DNA of 64,000 nt, taken from positions 12,276,001-12,340,000 of the forward strand of contig NC_003282.8 in assembly GCF_000002985.6 (NCBI RefSeq). The letters run 5' to 3'. This document shows positions 35,607-48,000 of the stretch, piece by piece (position 1 is the first letter of the stretch; every line of letters starts with the position of its first letter). The position numbers and the translations under genes were made by a program. The stretch comes from Caenorhabditis elegans. Taxonomy: Eukaryota; Nematoda; Chromadorea; Rhabditida; Rhabditidae. A model generated the notes under the pieces. The model saw nothing but the letters and a program-made list of their open reading frames with translations, ran no database searches and had not been told where the DNA came from.

Positions 35607-36628
35607 TGCTTGAGCAGATCGACGAAGCTTTAAAGGTCTCGATTAGGGCTGTTATGAGGGAACGTCCCCTCAATGCTACGCATAAAGTGAATTAATTTAT
35701 TTATAAAAATGGTATGTGGATTATCCACGCCATCCACTTGAAATTATATTTGAACGTACTGCAACGTAATTCATTTAAAAAATTTTGTTCAATCAGGTGG
35801 AAAATAAATATTTGAAAACAAAAAATCATTTCGGGGTTTTTCGATACACAATTTCCAAATTTTCTTTTAAATTAAAGAATAGGAAGTGGCCCGGTCTCCG
35901 AGATGACAAACTACGGGAGACAAGGGTCTCTTTAGCGCAAAGTCTCCAAAGCAACAATGTCTCCAGGGGACATTTGCCATGGCTCTAGGAGACAAGTCTC
36001 TTACAAGGTGACAAACTGTAAGGTGACAAACTAGTTTTCACTACTTTTGAGAGTTTGGTATACACTCTGCAAAAAATTCAAATTTTTCATGATTTAAGTA
36101 AAAGGATATTTTACTATCAGTTTGTGGATTATTGTAGAGACCAACATTTAACTTGAATATTTTTCCCACAACGAATAATGGTCAAGATAAAAGTGCTTGA
36201 AGTGCAGCAAGCAAGTGTGTGTACTGCCTTACTCTTTTTTGTCATATTTCGAAAACCAATTTTTTTGGGGAAACCCACCAACTGAATAGTTGTTCTTTAC
36301 AATAAAAACAACACATATGTATGAAAATATTTAATTTCAGTTAGAAATTATTTGAATGAGATGCATTCAATTTAAACGTTTGAAAAATAGGCCTCTACTG
36401 CAAGAGTACCGTAATGAATTACAGCAACTTCGGGAATAGAGACCTGTGAGTGGAAATTCTGAAATGAAGTTTGAATCTATCGAAAACGTTATGGTTGTTG
36501 ACAAAAATTCTTATGAAGTATTTAGAACGTCGTCAACAAAAGTGATTGTTTATTTATGAAATCTCGAATTTTGTTTAAATTAGTGTTCATATCGAAAAAA
36601 TAGCTTAAACCCCGAAAGAAGTCTAAAA
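35607..36628. other. Intergenic flank upstream of oac copy C
   Basis: The stretch holds the presumed promoter of copy C and, at 35895-36035, three short repeats of the form GGTGACAAACT. No gene is supported. Confidence 0.4.
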
Positions 36629-36845
36629 CAGGGGAGAGCGGCGATTGCCGACAGTTGATTTTTGGCGATCGCCGAGTACGAAACGCGTGTTGGGCATCGC
36701 GGATCGCCAATTGATGTCTAACATTACAATCGTTTAGTTAAAAATTGCTTTAATAAAAGAAAATATTATAATATATAGCCTATAGGCTATCGGCGGTCGC
36801 CAGGCGCCAAGGAAAAAAAGCGTCGGAGATCGCCGCTCTGCTCTG
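36629..36845. mobile_element. hAT-type MITE with perfect 8-bp target duplication
   Basis: The 217-bp element begins CAGGGGAGAGCGGCGAT and ends ATCGCCGCTCTGCTCTG, inverted repeats with two mismatches and hAT-like CAGRG ends. It is flanked on both sides by GTCTAAAA (36621-36628 and 36846-36853). The interior has more GGCGATCGCC-type palindromes and no coding potential. Confidence 0.9.
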
Positions 36846-36853
36846 GTCTAAAA

Positions 36854-38440
36854 GAAATGTGAAAGAATCAAAAAGAAAAAAATGAAGCTACATGGCAAAA
36901 CACGGTGGTCAAATTTGCATTTTATGAAAAGGATGACGATACACAATAGCTGGCATTAAAAATTGTGTCGTGGTATATTGTACCACAATGAACTCTTAGA
37001 CTCTCGGAATTTCTTTGGTGTCTGGAAAGTATAAGTATGAGGTCATACAGGAGTTGCACTACAAAATAATTTCAACAACTATCTTCGAGAAAACAAAGTT
37101 GTTTCATTGTTAAGAGTTCATAACGGAAAATAAAACAACTTTTTGTTTAATTGTCGAAAGGAATACTATGATCGAATAGTACAAATGATAGACACATTGA
37201 ACAATGTTTCTGATGATTTAAAAATTTAGAAAATTAAAAAAAGACGTACGAAAATAAAAAAGATAAGAAAGTGTATTAGGATTAATGTTATCAAAAATGG
37301 CCCAAATGTCCACTACTTATACATTTTTCGATTATTGTTAACAAAAGCGAACAAGGTGTTAGGTAGAGGATAAGGTATTTAATCGGATCGTCTTGAGGAG
37401 TTCAGGGTTTCAGACAAATTTTATATGTTTCAAATATGAAATCTGATTAGGAAATAGAGAAAAGGTGCTAAACTGGGTTGATTTGTTTGCACTGAATTGC
37501 AAATTCAATGGTATTTGGTTGTGCAAAGAAAAGGAAATCGAAAAATCGAATGTTTAGATATGGACAGATATAAAACCCAAAGAGCATTTTGTTGTGCAGT
37601 TGTTTTATTTTGAGCTAAAAAAATCATGAGAGTACTAACACCAAACAGTTAAGAATTTATTTTGAAATTTTTGTTCTAAAAATTCAGTTTTTGGTCTTTC
37701 TCAATCGATTCGTAGAAAAGTAATTGCATATAAAGAGCACACTTCTCCTTAAACCAAATAGTGATATTTAACTGCTTTTCGAATATCAATAAACTTATAT
37801 TTTCAGAGAGAGGGGCAGCAAACACCGGGACACACCCATTCGTGCACTAATCAGAAACTTTTTTTTCTCAAATAATTCAAACAATCAAAATTGGTTTTTT
37901 CGAGCAAGGTGGGAAATTTTTCGATATTAATGTTAATATATTTTTTAGTTAATATTTTTTAATTTTATGGTTCTGGGGCAAGTGCGGGTAATGGGGTTAT
38001 TCGAGTAGTGTCGGAAAATTAAAAAGTGTAGAAAAATTACGTCACGACTGTATTCAAGTATATAAAAACATGTATTTAGCTACATTTGTGACGTCACAAA
38101 TGTATTTTCATTTAATTTAATTTAATTTATTACGATAGTAATATATCGTGAGGTAGAAAAATAAAAGCACACATTAATAGATACAAACCATCACAAGTGG
38201 TTACATAAATAAATTACATAAATAAAACGAAACAAAAATAAAAAAAGAGATGAGAAGAAAATAATGGCTACATTGGAGAAGAAGCAAAAACACAAATATC
38301 GATGTATAAAAGGCAAGACTAAATGATGGATAGAAGTGAGGATATGGTAACATTAGATCAGTGTTGCTTCATTGTGGGTAGTGTTCTGTTGACAAAAAAG
38401 TGTCTCCTAAGTTTAGATTTACCTGTGCTCCAGATATATT
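36854..38440. other. AT-rich intergenic stretch
   Basis: About 1.6 kb without a supported gene or clear repeat. A TTTAATTTAATTTAATTTA run lies at 38109-38130. The satellite array begins at its right end. Confidence 0.4.
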
Positions 38441-39121
38441 TCTAAAGCTCCGAAATGTTTTTTTTGGTTGATTTGCGGCACTCTACAGATAGTGGATCTG
38501 CTTCTTACCAATCTTCCCGTTACCGCCACGCACTAAAGCTCCAAACTATTTTATTTTTTTGGGTTGATTTGCGGCACTCTACAGATAGTGGATCTGCTTC
38601 TTACCAATCTTCCCGTTACCGCCACGCACTAAAGCTCCAAACTATTTTATTTTTTTGGGTTGATTTGCGGCACTCTACAGATAGTGGATCTGCTTCTTAC
38701 CAATCTTCCCGTTACCGCCACGCACTTAAGCTCCAAACTATTTTATTTTTTTGGGTTGATTTGCGGCACTCTACAGATAGTGGATCTGCTTCTTACCAAT
38801 CTTCCCGTTACCGCCACGCACTAAAGCTCCAAAATGTTTTTTTTTGGGTTGATTTGCGGCACTCTACAGATAGTGGATCTGCTTCTTACCAATCTTCCCG
38901 TTACCGCCACGCACTTAAGCTCCAAACTATTTTATTTTTTTGGGTTGATTTGCGGCACTCTACAGATAGTGGATCTGCTTCTTACCAATCTTCCCGTTAC
39001 CGCCACGCACTTAAGCTCCAAACTATTTTATTTTTTTGGGTTGATTTGCGGCACTCTACAGATAGTGGATCTGCTTCTTACCAATCTTCCCGTTCCCGCC
39101 ACGCACTAAAGCTCCAAACTA

Positions 39122-40363
39122 TCAGGTTGTCCCATAAGTTTTTGTACTTTTTTTCAAATATTTTTCCAAAACTTCTAGAAAGTTTTAAAATTTTTTCATC
39201 GTAGGTCGTGTCAAGGTCGGGTCGTCCCCTTTCAGAAAAGATTCATTTCATCCATTTCTACTTTGCCACGATGACAATCATCAAACTTGAACGTCGAGAA
39301 GTTAGATTGCTTCTTCTTTATGAATTTCGTCTTGGTCATTCAGCAATGGAAGCGGAACGAAACATATGCGGTGCGATGGGTGAGGGAGCACTCTCTTATA
39401 ATACAGCAAAGAGTTGGTTTCAAAAGTTCAAGAACGGCGACTTCAGTCTCGAAGAAATAGAACGTTCTGGGCGACCGATAGAGTTAAATGAAGAAGACCT
39501 AGTGAAGCTGGTGGAGGAAGAGCCTCGTCTTAGTCTTCGTGAAATGGAAGAGAAGCTTGAGTGTTGTCATAGCACAATTGCACGTCACTTGGGTCGCCTT
39601 GGTTTTACTTCAAAACTTGGAATTTGGGTGCCTCATGAACTTTCGGCATCACAGAAGCTCACTCGGGTCAACGTTTGTACTCAACTTCTAACTTTTCGTC
39701 GAAAGTTCGATTGGCTGAACAATCTGGTTACTGGAGATGAGAAGTGGGTGCTCTATGTTAACCATTCCAGAAAACGTCAATGGCTTCCGATCGGTGAGAA
39801 AGGAATACCGACGCCAAAGCCTGATCTTCACCCAAAAAAGATTATGATCTGTGTCTGGTGGGGTGTTCAAGGACCCGTGCACTGGGAATTGTTGCCAACT
39901 AATAAAACTATCACTGCTGATTACTATTGTGCCCAATTGGACCGAGTTGCAGAAAAGACCAACGGAAAATATGAAAAACTATATTTTCTTCACGATAATG
40001 CTAGGCCTCATGTCGCCAAGAAGACTTTCCAAAAGCTGCAAGATCTTGGTTGGACTGTTTTACCGCATCCACCATATTCTCCAGATCTTGCACCAACCGA
40101 CTACCATTTGTTCTTGTCTCTCAGTGACTACATGCGCGACAAGCAATTCGACGACGAAGAGCATCTCAAAACTGAACTCTCCACTTTCTTCTCATCGCGT
40201 TCGCCGGATTTCTTCTCCCGTGGCATCATGATGTTACCTAGTAAATGGCAACAAGTGGTGGACACTAATGGTGAATACTTGTGTGAATAGTACTACTTGT
40301 CGCTTGAGAGAAATAAATTTTTTTCAAAAAAAAAATAGTACAAAAACTTATGGGACAACCTGA
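39122..40363 (+). mobile_element. Complete mariner transposon inserted in the satellite
   Basis: The 1242-bp element has perfect 26-bp terminal inverted repeats beginning TCAGGTTGTCCCATAAGTTT and is flanked by the TA target duplication (39120-39121 and 40364-40365). Removing it restores the normal satellite linker CCAAACTATTTTATT, so the insertion is into a repeat unit. The single internal gene is intact. Confidence 0.97.
39271..40290 (+). CDS. Mariner transposase, DD34D, intact
   Basis: The protein of 339 codons is the normal length for a mariner transposase. N-terminal helix-turn-helix regions are seen in NICGAMGEGALSYNTAKSWF and SLREMEEKLECCHSTIARHL, with the linker RSGRPIELNEEDL between them. 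The catalytic triad is in place: VTGDEKWVLY, LHDNARPHVA, and SPDLAPTDYHLF, with exactly 34 residues between the second and third aspartates. I start at the ATG at 39271; the frame is open upstream to 39208 but has no ATG there. There are no stops, frameshifts or introns. It cuts and pastes DNA at TA sites. The lack of decay suggests recent insertion and possible activity. Confidence 0.95.
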   Translation: MTIIKLERREVRLLLLYEFRLGHSAMEAERNICGAMGEGALSYNTAKSWFQKFKNGDFSLEEIERSGRPIELNEEDLVKLVEEEPRLSLREMEEKLECCHSTIARHLGRLGFTSKLGIWVPHELSASQKLTRVNVCTQLLTFRRKFDWLNNLVTGDEKWVLYVNHSRKRQWLPIGEKGIPTPKPDLHPKKIMICVWWGVQGPVHWELLPTNKTITADYYCAQLDRVAEKTNGKYEKLYFLHDNARPHVAKKTFQKLQDLGWTVLPHPPYSPDLAPTDYHLFLSLSDYMRDKQFDDEEHLKTELSTFFSSRSPDFFSRGIMMLPSKWQQVVDTNGEYLCE

Positions 40364-43300
40364 TATTTTATTTTTTTGGGTTGATTTGCGGCACTCTACA
40401 GATAGTGGATCTGCTTCTTACCAATCTTCCCGTTACCGTCACGCACTAAAGCTCCAAACTATTTTATTTTTTTGAGTTGATTTGCGGCACTCTACAGATA
40501 GTGGATCTGCTTCTTACCAATCTTCCCGTTACCGTCACGCACTAAAGCTCCAAACTATTTTATTTTTTTGGGTTGATTTGCGGCACTCTACAGATAGTGG
40601 ATCTGCTTCTTACCAATCTTCCCGTTACCGCCACGCACTAAAGCTCCAAACTATTTTATTTTTTTGGGTTGATTTGCGGCACTCTACAGATAGTGGATCT
40701 GCTTCTTACCAATCTTCCCGTTACCGCCACGCACTAAAGCTCCAAACTATTTTATTTTTTTGGGTTGATTTGCGGCACTCTACAGATAGTGGATCTGCTT
40801 CTTACCAATCTTCCCGTTACCGCCACGCACTAAAGCTCCAAAATGTTTTTTTGGGTTGATTTGCGGCACTCTACAGATAGTGGATCTGCTTCTTACCAAT
40901 CTTCCCGTTACCGCCACGCACTAAAGCTCCAAAATGTTTTTTTGGGTTGATTTGCGGCACTCTACAGATAGTGGATCTGCTTCTTACCAATCTTCCCGTT
41001 ACCGCCACGCACTAAAGCTCCAAAATGTTTTTTTTTGGGTTGATTTGCGGCACTCTACAGATAGTGGATCTGCTTCTTACCAATCTTCCCGTTACCGCCA
41101 CGCACTTAAGCTCCAAAATGTTTTTTTTTGGGTTGATTTGCGGCACTCTACAGATAGTGGATCTGCTTCTTACCAATCTTCCCGTTACCGCCACGCACTA
41201 AAGCTCCAAAATGTTTTTTTTTGGGTTGATTTGCGGCACTCTACAGATAGTGGATCTGCTTCTTACCAATCTTCCCGTTACCGCCACGCACTAAAGCTCC
41301 AAAATGTTTTTTTGGGTTGATTTGCGGCACTCTACAGATAGTGGATCTGCTTCTTACCAATCTTCCCGTTACCGCCACGCACTTAAGCTCCAAAATGTTT
41401 TTTTTTGGGTTGATTTGCGGCACTCTACAGATAGTGGATCTGCTTCTTACCAATCTTCCCGTTACCGCCACGCACTAAAGCTCCAAAATGTTTTTTTGGG
41501 TTGATTTGCGGCACTCTACAGATAGTGGATCTGCTTCTTACCAATCTTCCCGTTACCGCCACGCACTAAAGCTCCAAAATGTTTTTTTGGGTTGATTTGC
41601 GGCACTCTACAGATAGTGGATCTGCTTCTTACCAATCTTCCCGTTACCGCCACGCACTAAAGCTCCAAAATGTTTTTTTGGGTTGATTTGCGGCACTCTA
41701 CAGATAGTGGATCTGCTTCTTACCAATCTTCCCGTTACCGCCACGCACTAAAGCTCCAAAATGTTTTTTTTTGGGTTGATTTGCGGCACTCTACAGATAG
41801 TGGATCTGCTTCTTACCAATCTTCCCGTTACCGCCACGCACTTAAGCTCCAAACTATTTTATTTTTTTGGGTTGATTTGCGGCACTCTACAGATAGTGGA
41901 TCTGCTTCTTACCAATCTTCCCGTTACCGCCACGCACTTAAGCTCCAAACTATTTTATTTTTTTGGGTTGATTTGCGGCACTCTACAGATAGTGGATCTG
42001 CTTCTTACCAATCTTCCCGTTACCGCCACGCACTAAAGCTCCAAAATGTTTTTTTGGGTTGATTTGCGGCACTCTACAGATAGTGGATCTGCTTCTTACC
42101 AATCTTCCCGTTACCGCCACGCACTAAAGCTCCAAACTATTTTATTTTTTTGGGTTGATTTGCGGCACTCTACAGATAGTGGATCTGCTTCTTACCAATC
42201 TTCCCGTTACCGCCACGCACTTAAGCTCCAAACTATTTTATTTTTTTGGGTTGATTTGCGGCACTCTACAGATAGTGGATCTGCTTCTTACCAATCTTCC
42301 CGTTACCGCCACGCACTAAAGCTCCAAACTATTTCATTTTTTGGGTTGATTTGCGGCACTCTACAGATAGTGGATCTGCTTCTTACCAATCTTCCCGTTA
42401 CCGCCACGCACTTAAGCTCCAAACTATTTCATTTTTTGGGTTGATTTGCGGCACTCTACAGATAGTGGATCTGCTTCTTACCAATCTTCCCGTTACCGCC
42501 ACGCACTTAAGCTCCAAACTATTTCATTTTTTGGGTTGATTTGCGGCACTCTACAGATAGTGGATCTGCTTCTTACCAATCTTCCCGTTACCGCCACGCA
42601 CTTAAGCTCCAAACTATTTCATTTTTTGGGTTGATTTGCGGCACTCTACAGATAGTGGATCTGCTTCTTACCAATCTTCCCGTTACCGCCACGCACTTAA
42701 GCTCCAAACTATTTCATTTTTTGGGTTGATTTGCGGCACTCTACAGATAGTGGATCTGCTTCTTACCAATCTTCCCGTTACCGCCACGCACTTAAGCTCC
42801 AAACTATTTCATTTTTTGGGTTGATTTGCGGCACTCTACAGATAGTGGATCTGCTTCTTACCAATCTTCCCGTTACCGCCACGCACTAAAGCTCCAAACT
42901 ATTTCATTTTTTGGGTTGATTTGCGGCACTCTACAGATAGTGGATCTGCTTCTTACCAATCTTCCCGTTACCGCCACGCACTTAAGCTCCAAACTATTTC
43001 ATTTTTGGGTTGATTTGCGGCACTCTACAGATAGTGGATCTGCTTCTTACCAATCTTCCCGTTACCGCCACGCACTAAAGCTCCAAAATGTTTTTTTTTT
43101 GGGTTGATTTGCGGCACTCTACAGATAGTGGATCTGCTTCTTACCAATCTTCCCGTTACCGCCACGCACTTAAGCTCCAAACTATTTCATTTTTTTGAGT
43201 TGATTTGCGGCACTCTACAGATAGTGGATCTGCTTCTTACCAATCTTCCCGTTACCGCCACGCACTAAAGCTCCAAACTATTTTATTTTTTTGGTGTTGA

Positions 43301-43376
43301 TTTGCGGCACTCTACAGATAGTGGATCTGCTTCTTACCAATCTTCCCGTTACCGCCACGCACTAAAGCCCCAAACT

Positions 43377-44159
43377 TTTGACCCAAATAACCAGTTTGCC
43401 ACAAAAAGTATTTGAAAGCGAACCGTTCTTGCATAAAAGGAATTTTTAATGTTTAAACGGACCTTGTTATGTTGTTTGCTCATTACACAGTTCGTTTCCT
43501 GATCCGAGTTCTATCTGTCAGTAAGCACATGAGCAACTTCGATGTGACTATCTTTCTGAAAAAAAATTATTTTACTGGCCAGAAATGAATGAAATACCTG
43601 TTGATTACAAGAAATAACTTCAGCACGACGAAGAAAAGTAATAAAATGAATCAATTATTTCTGATCATGCTCTTATTTATGAATGGCATCAATGTCACGT
43701 TGTGAAAATTCAACAAAGATGGAAATGCGTAGCTCTTTCAAATGCCTCCATGAAACTCTATTTCCTCTGCATCCGTTTACTCCAATTTTGGTTGCTCTTT
43801 CTGTACTAAGCCTCTTCGTGGCGAAAGAGGTCAACAGATAACCATCTCAACAAACTCGGTGATTTCGTCACATCGAGAGTGGCCTGGTTTGGAATAAAGT
43901 GCAAATTATCTGGCCAAGAAAAACACCGTTTCACGCAGGTCAGAGATATTGTCGAATACTCTCTGTCCGGGCGGCTCTAGATTGGCTTAGCAGGTCATTA
44001 TAGAGTATCTAGAGACAAAACCTTTGCTCCAACCATCTGTCAATCGGAGTTGGAATCAGAGAAGAGACGGGACAAAACAAGAAGAACTGATGCCCGAGTG
44101 TGTCATCAATGAAAACAAGTGTCAGTGGGATCTGGTATACCTTCAACTGCAGGTCCTTG
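43377..44159. other. Decayed sequence between satellite and RTE fragment
   Basis: This is less AT-rich than its surroundings and lacks a long open frame. It probably includes the decayed 5' part of the RTE element, since the endonuclease reading frame begins without a clear boundary. I see no independent gene. Confidence 0.4.
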
Positions 44160-45060
44160 TCTTCGGACTTGCCGAGCTGCTAGAAGAAACGAAGCGAATC
44201 TAATTCGATATCATCGGATTGTGTGAAACGAAACGAGCAGCCGAAGCACACTTGATACATCAGGACGGTACAGGTGTCTTATTAGGCAAACATAATGAAA
44301 GTTCTGTATCTGGAGGGGTCGGCTTCATAGTTCGAAGCACCATCCTTCCCAAAATAGTAGAAGTACGATTTCTCAGTCACCGCATCGGTCTGCTCATCTT
44401 CAAAGTGAACCGAAAATTCAACTGTGCGGTGATTCAAGTCAATGCTCTAACCGCCGACTCAGACTTCGAAGAAATCTGCGACTTCTACGACAGCATTGAA
44501 GACGACTCCAGAGAGTGCCGAAGCAAGTATAAACTTGTAATCGGAGACTTCAACGCTCGAATTGGATGCAGGCAAAACAACGAAAGGTACATTGGCCCCC
44601 ATGCCATGGAATCTAAAAATGATACTGGAGAGCTTCTAGCTACCTTTTACGAAACGAACCGTTTGTCGCACACAAATTCCATGTTCAAAAAGCCAATTCA
44701 CAAACGGATTTTTAACAGTCCAGACGGACTTCACAAACATGAAATTAACCACATTTTGGTCAACGGAAAGTTCGTGACAGATACAACCGTACTATCGTCT
44801 TTCACAAATGGTAGCGACCATCGGTTACTCCATTGTAACCTCCACTTCAACAATTGCCTAGCGAAGTTGGAACCGGTCAGGCGGAGGAAACCAGGGGTGT
44901 GCGACAAATTTGCCGAATTTGCCGTTTGCCGAGCTCGGCAAATTCCAAAAAAAGTAGATTTGCCAAATTTGCCGCGCTCGGCAAAATTTGAGAATTGCCG
45001 CACACCCCTGGAAAAGAGTCCGAAAAGAGTGCTGGAACCGGCGATTGCTCATGCAAAAAA
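44160..45060 (+). pseudogene. RTE-type non-LTR retrotransposon fragment, APE endonuclease domain
   Basis: The frame reads LAELLEETKRI, then an in-frame TAA, then FDIIGLCETKR and on. Apurinic-endonuclease motifs follow: GGVGFIVR, VIGDFNARIG (about 44540-44568), then HEINHILV and the terminal GSDHRLL (about 44811-44831). This is the layout of the RTE clade endonuclease, which nicks DNA to prime reverse transcription. No reverse transcriptase domain remains; the tail is interrupted by a MITE at 44892 and the 229-bp satellite starts right after. It is a dead fragment. Confidence 0.85.
44892..45010. mobile_element. Small hAT-like MITE inside the RTE fragment
   Basis: The 119-bp element begins CAGGGGTGTGCGACAAATTT and ends TTGCCGCACACCCCTG, with internal TTTGCCG/CGGCAAA repeats. 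Its ends resemble those of the 15916-16209 element. No clear 8-bp target duplication is visible. RTE-like sequence is found on both sides, so it inserted after the RTE. Confidence 0.75.
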
Positions 45061-48000
45061 TATTGTTAGTATATTCTAAAAGAGCTTAAAATTTACTACA
45101 AAGTTTCTGAAAGACATTTCAAAAAAAGTTACTTTGAAGAGGTTTATGAATTTTCAAAATATGGAAAATTTATCTATTTTTGCCTATAAATGGTAGATTT
45201 CATTAAATAATAAAATACGCACTAAAAGATAGGGCTGAAAATGTACTATTTCTGTAACTACCTGAAGCTTCTTGTACCTACTGGAATATTGTTAAAATAT
45301 TCTGAAAGAGCTTAAAATTTACTACAAAGTTTCTGAAAGACATTTCAAAAAAAGTTACTTTGAAGAGATTTATGAATTTTCAAAATTTGGAAAATCCATC
45401 TATTTTTGCCTGTAGATTTCATTAAATAATAAAATACGCACTAAAAGGTAGGGCTGAAAATGTACTATTTCTGTAACTACGTGAAGCTTCTTGTACCTAC
45501 TGGAATATTGTTAATATATTCTGAAAGAGCTTAAAATTTACTACAAAGTTTCTGAAAGACATTTCAAAAAAAGTTACTTTGAAGAGATTTATGAATTTTT
45601 AAAATTTGGAAAATCCATCTATTTTTGCCTGTAGATTTCATTAAATAATAAAATACGCACTAAAAGGTAGGGCTGAAAATGTACTATTTCTGTAACTACG
45701 TGAAGCTTCTTGTACCTACTGGAATATTGTTAATATATTCTGAAAGAGCTTAAAATTTACTACAAAGTTTCTGAAAGACATTTCAAAAAAAGTTACTTTG
45801 AAGAGATTTATGAATTTTCAAAATTTGGAAAATCCATCTATTTTTGCCTATAAATGGTAGATTTCATTAAATAATAAAATACGCACTAAAAGATAGGGCT
45901 GAAAATGTACTATTTCTGTAACTACCTGAAGCTTCTTGTACCTACTGGAATATTGTTAATATATTCTGAAAGAGCTTAAAATTTACTACAAAGTTTCTGA
46001 AAGACATTTCAAAAAAAAGTTACTTTGAAGACTTTTATGAATTTTCAAAATTTGGAAAATCCCTCTATTTTTGCCTATAAATGGTAGATTTCATTAAATA
46101 ATAAAATACGCACTAAAAGGTAGGGCTGAAAATGTACTATTTCTGTAACTACGTGAAGCTTCTTGTACCTACTGGAATATTGTTAATATATTCTGAAAGA
46201 GCTTAAAATTTACTACAAAGTTTCTGAAAGACATTTCAAAAAAAAGTTACTTTGAAGACTTTTATGAATTTTCAAAGTTTGGAAAATCCATCTATTTTTG
46301 CCTATAAATGGTAGATTTCATTAAATAATAAAATACGCACTAAAAGATAGGGCTGAAAATGTACTATTTCTGTAACTACGTGAAGCTTCTTGTACCTACT
46401 GGAATATTGATAATATATTCTGAAAGAGCTTAAAATTTACTACAAAGTTTCTGAAAGACATTTCAAAAAAAAGTTACTTTGAAGAGATTTATGAATTTTC
46501 AAAATTTGGAAAATCCATCTATTTTTGCCTATAAATGGTAGATTTCATTAAATAATAAAATACGCACTAAAAGGTAGGGCTGAAAATGTACTATTTCTGT
46601 AACTACGTGAAGCTTCTTGTACCTACTGGAATATTGTTAATATATTCTGAAAGAGCTTAAAATTTACTACAAAGTTTCTGAAAGACATTTCAAAAAAAAG
46701 TTACTTTGGAAGAGATTTATGAATTTTTCAAAATTTGGAAAATCCATCTATTTTGGCCTATAAATGGTAGATTTCATTAAATAATAAAATACGCACTAAA
46801 AGATAGGGCTGAAAATGTACTATTTCTGTAACTACGTGAAGCTTCTTGTACCTACTGGAATATTGATAATATATTCTGAAAGAGCTTAAAATTTACTACA
46901 AAGTTTCTGAAAGACATTTCAAAAAAAAGTTACTTTGAAGAGATTTATGAATTTTCAAAATTTGGAAAATCCATCTATTTTTGCCTATAAATGGTAGATT
47001 TCATTAAATAATAAAATACGCACTAAAAGATAGGGCTGAAAATGTACTATTTCTGTAACTACGTGAAGCTTCTTGTACCTACTGGAATATTGTTAATATT
47101 CTGAAAGAGCTTAAAATTACTACAAAGTTTCTGAAAGACATTTCAAAAAAGTTACTTTGAAGAGATTTATGATTTTCAAATATGGAAATTATCTATTTTG
47201 CCTATAATGGTAGATTCTTAATATAAATACCATAAAGTAGGGCTGAAATGTATTTTCTGTACTACTGAGCTTTGTACTATGATTTTTAATATTGAAAGAT
47301 AGGGCTGAAAATGTACTATTTCTGTAACTACGTGAAGCTTCTTGTACCTACTGGAATATTGTTAATATATTCTGAAAGAGCTTAAAATTTACTACAAAGT
47401 TTCTGAAAGACATTTCAAAAAAAAGTTACTTTGAAGACTTTTATGAATTTTCAAAGTTTGGAAAATCCCTCTATTTTTGCCTATAAATGGTAGTTTTCAT
47501 TAAATAATAAAATACGCACTAAAAGATAAGGCTGAAAATGTACTATTTCTGTAACTACCTGAAGCTTCTTGTACCTACTGGAATATTGTTAATATATTCT
47601 GAAAGAGCTTAAAATTTACTACAAAGTTTCTGAAAGACATTTCAAAAAAAAGTTACTTTGAAGAGATTTATGAATTTTCAAAATTTGGAAAATCCACTAT
47701 TTTTGCCTATAAATGGTAGATTTCATTAAATAATAAAATACGCACTAAAAGATAGGGCTGAAAATGTACTATTTCTGTAACTACGTGAAGCTTCTTGTAC
47801 CTACTGGAATATTGATAATATATTCTGAAAGAGCTTAAAATTTACTACAAAGTTTCTGAAAGACATTTCAAAAAAAGTTACTTTGAAGTGATTTATGAAT
47901 TTTCAAAATATGGAAAATTTATCTATTTTTGCCTATAAATGGTAGATTTCATTAAAATAATAAAATACGCACTAAAAGGTAGGGCTGAAAATGTAATATT

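Larger units (their letters stand above)
38449..43376. repeat. 95-bp satellite array, 39 units, interrupted by a mariner
   Basis: Seven units lie left of the mariner (38449-39121) and 32 to the right (40364-43376). The core of each unit is GATTTGCGGCACTCTACAGA, then TAGTGGATCTGCTTCTTACC, AATCTTCCCGTTACCGCCAC and GCACTAAAGCTCCAAA, followed by a T-rich linker whose length varies (unit 91-97 bp). Variants are CTAAAG versus CTTAAG, two linker types (AAACTATTTTATTT or AAAATGTTTTTTT) and CCGTCAC in the units right of the insertion. Units at about 42330-43010 are exactly 95 bp and share a TTTCATTTT linker, a sign of local homogenisation. Open frames through the array are a by-product of repeat length. 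Confidence 0.97.

Noticed and set aside
38455-43107. Long repetitive proteins (WVDLRHSTDSGSASYQSS repeats) encoded through the satellite
   Set aside because: They follow from a repeat near a multiple of three without stops; they change frame when linker length changes, and there is no promoter, splice or start context.
44219-45079. Intact endonuclease gene
   Set aside because: The frame has a TAA just upstream within the conserved domain, the 3' part is MITE sequence, and no reverse transcriptase follows.
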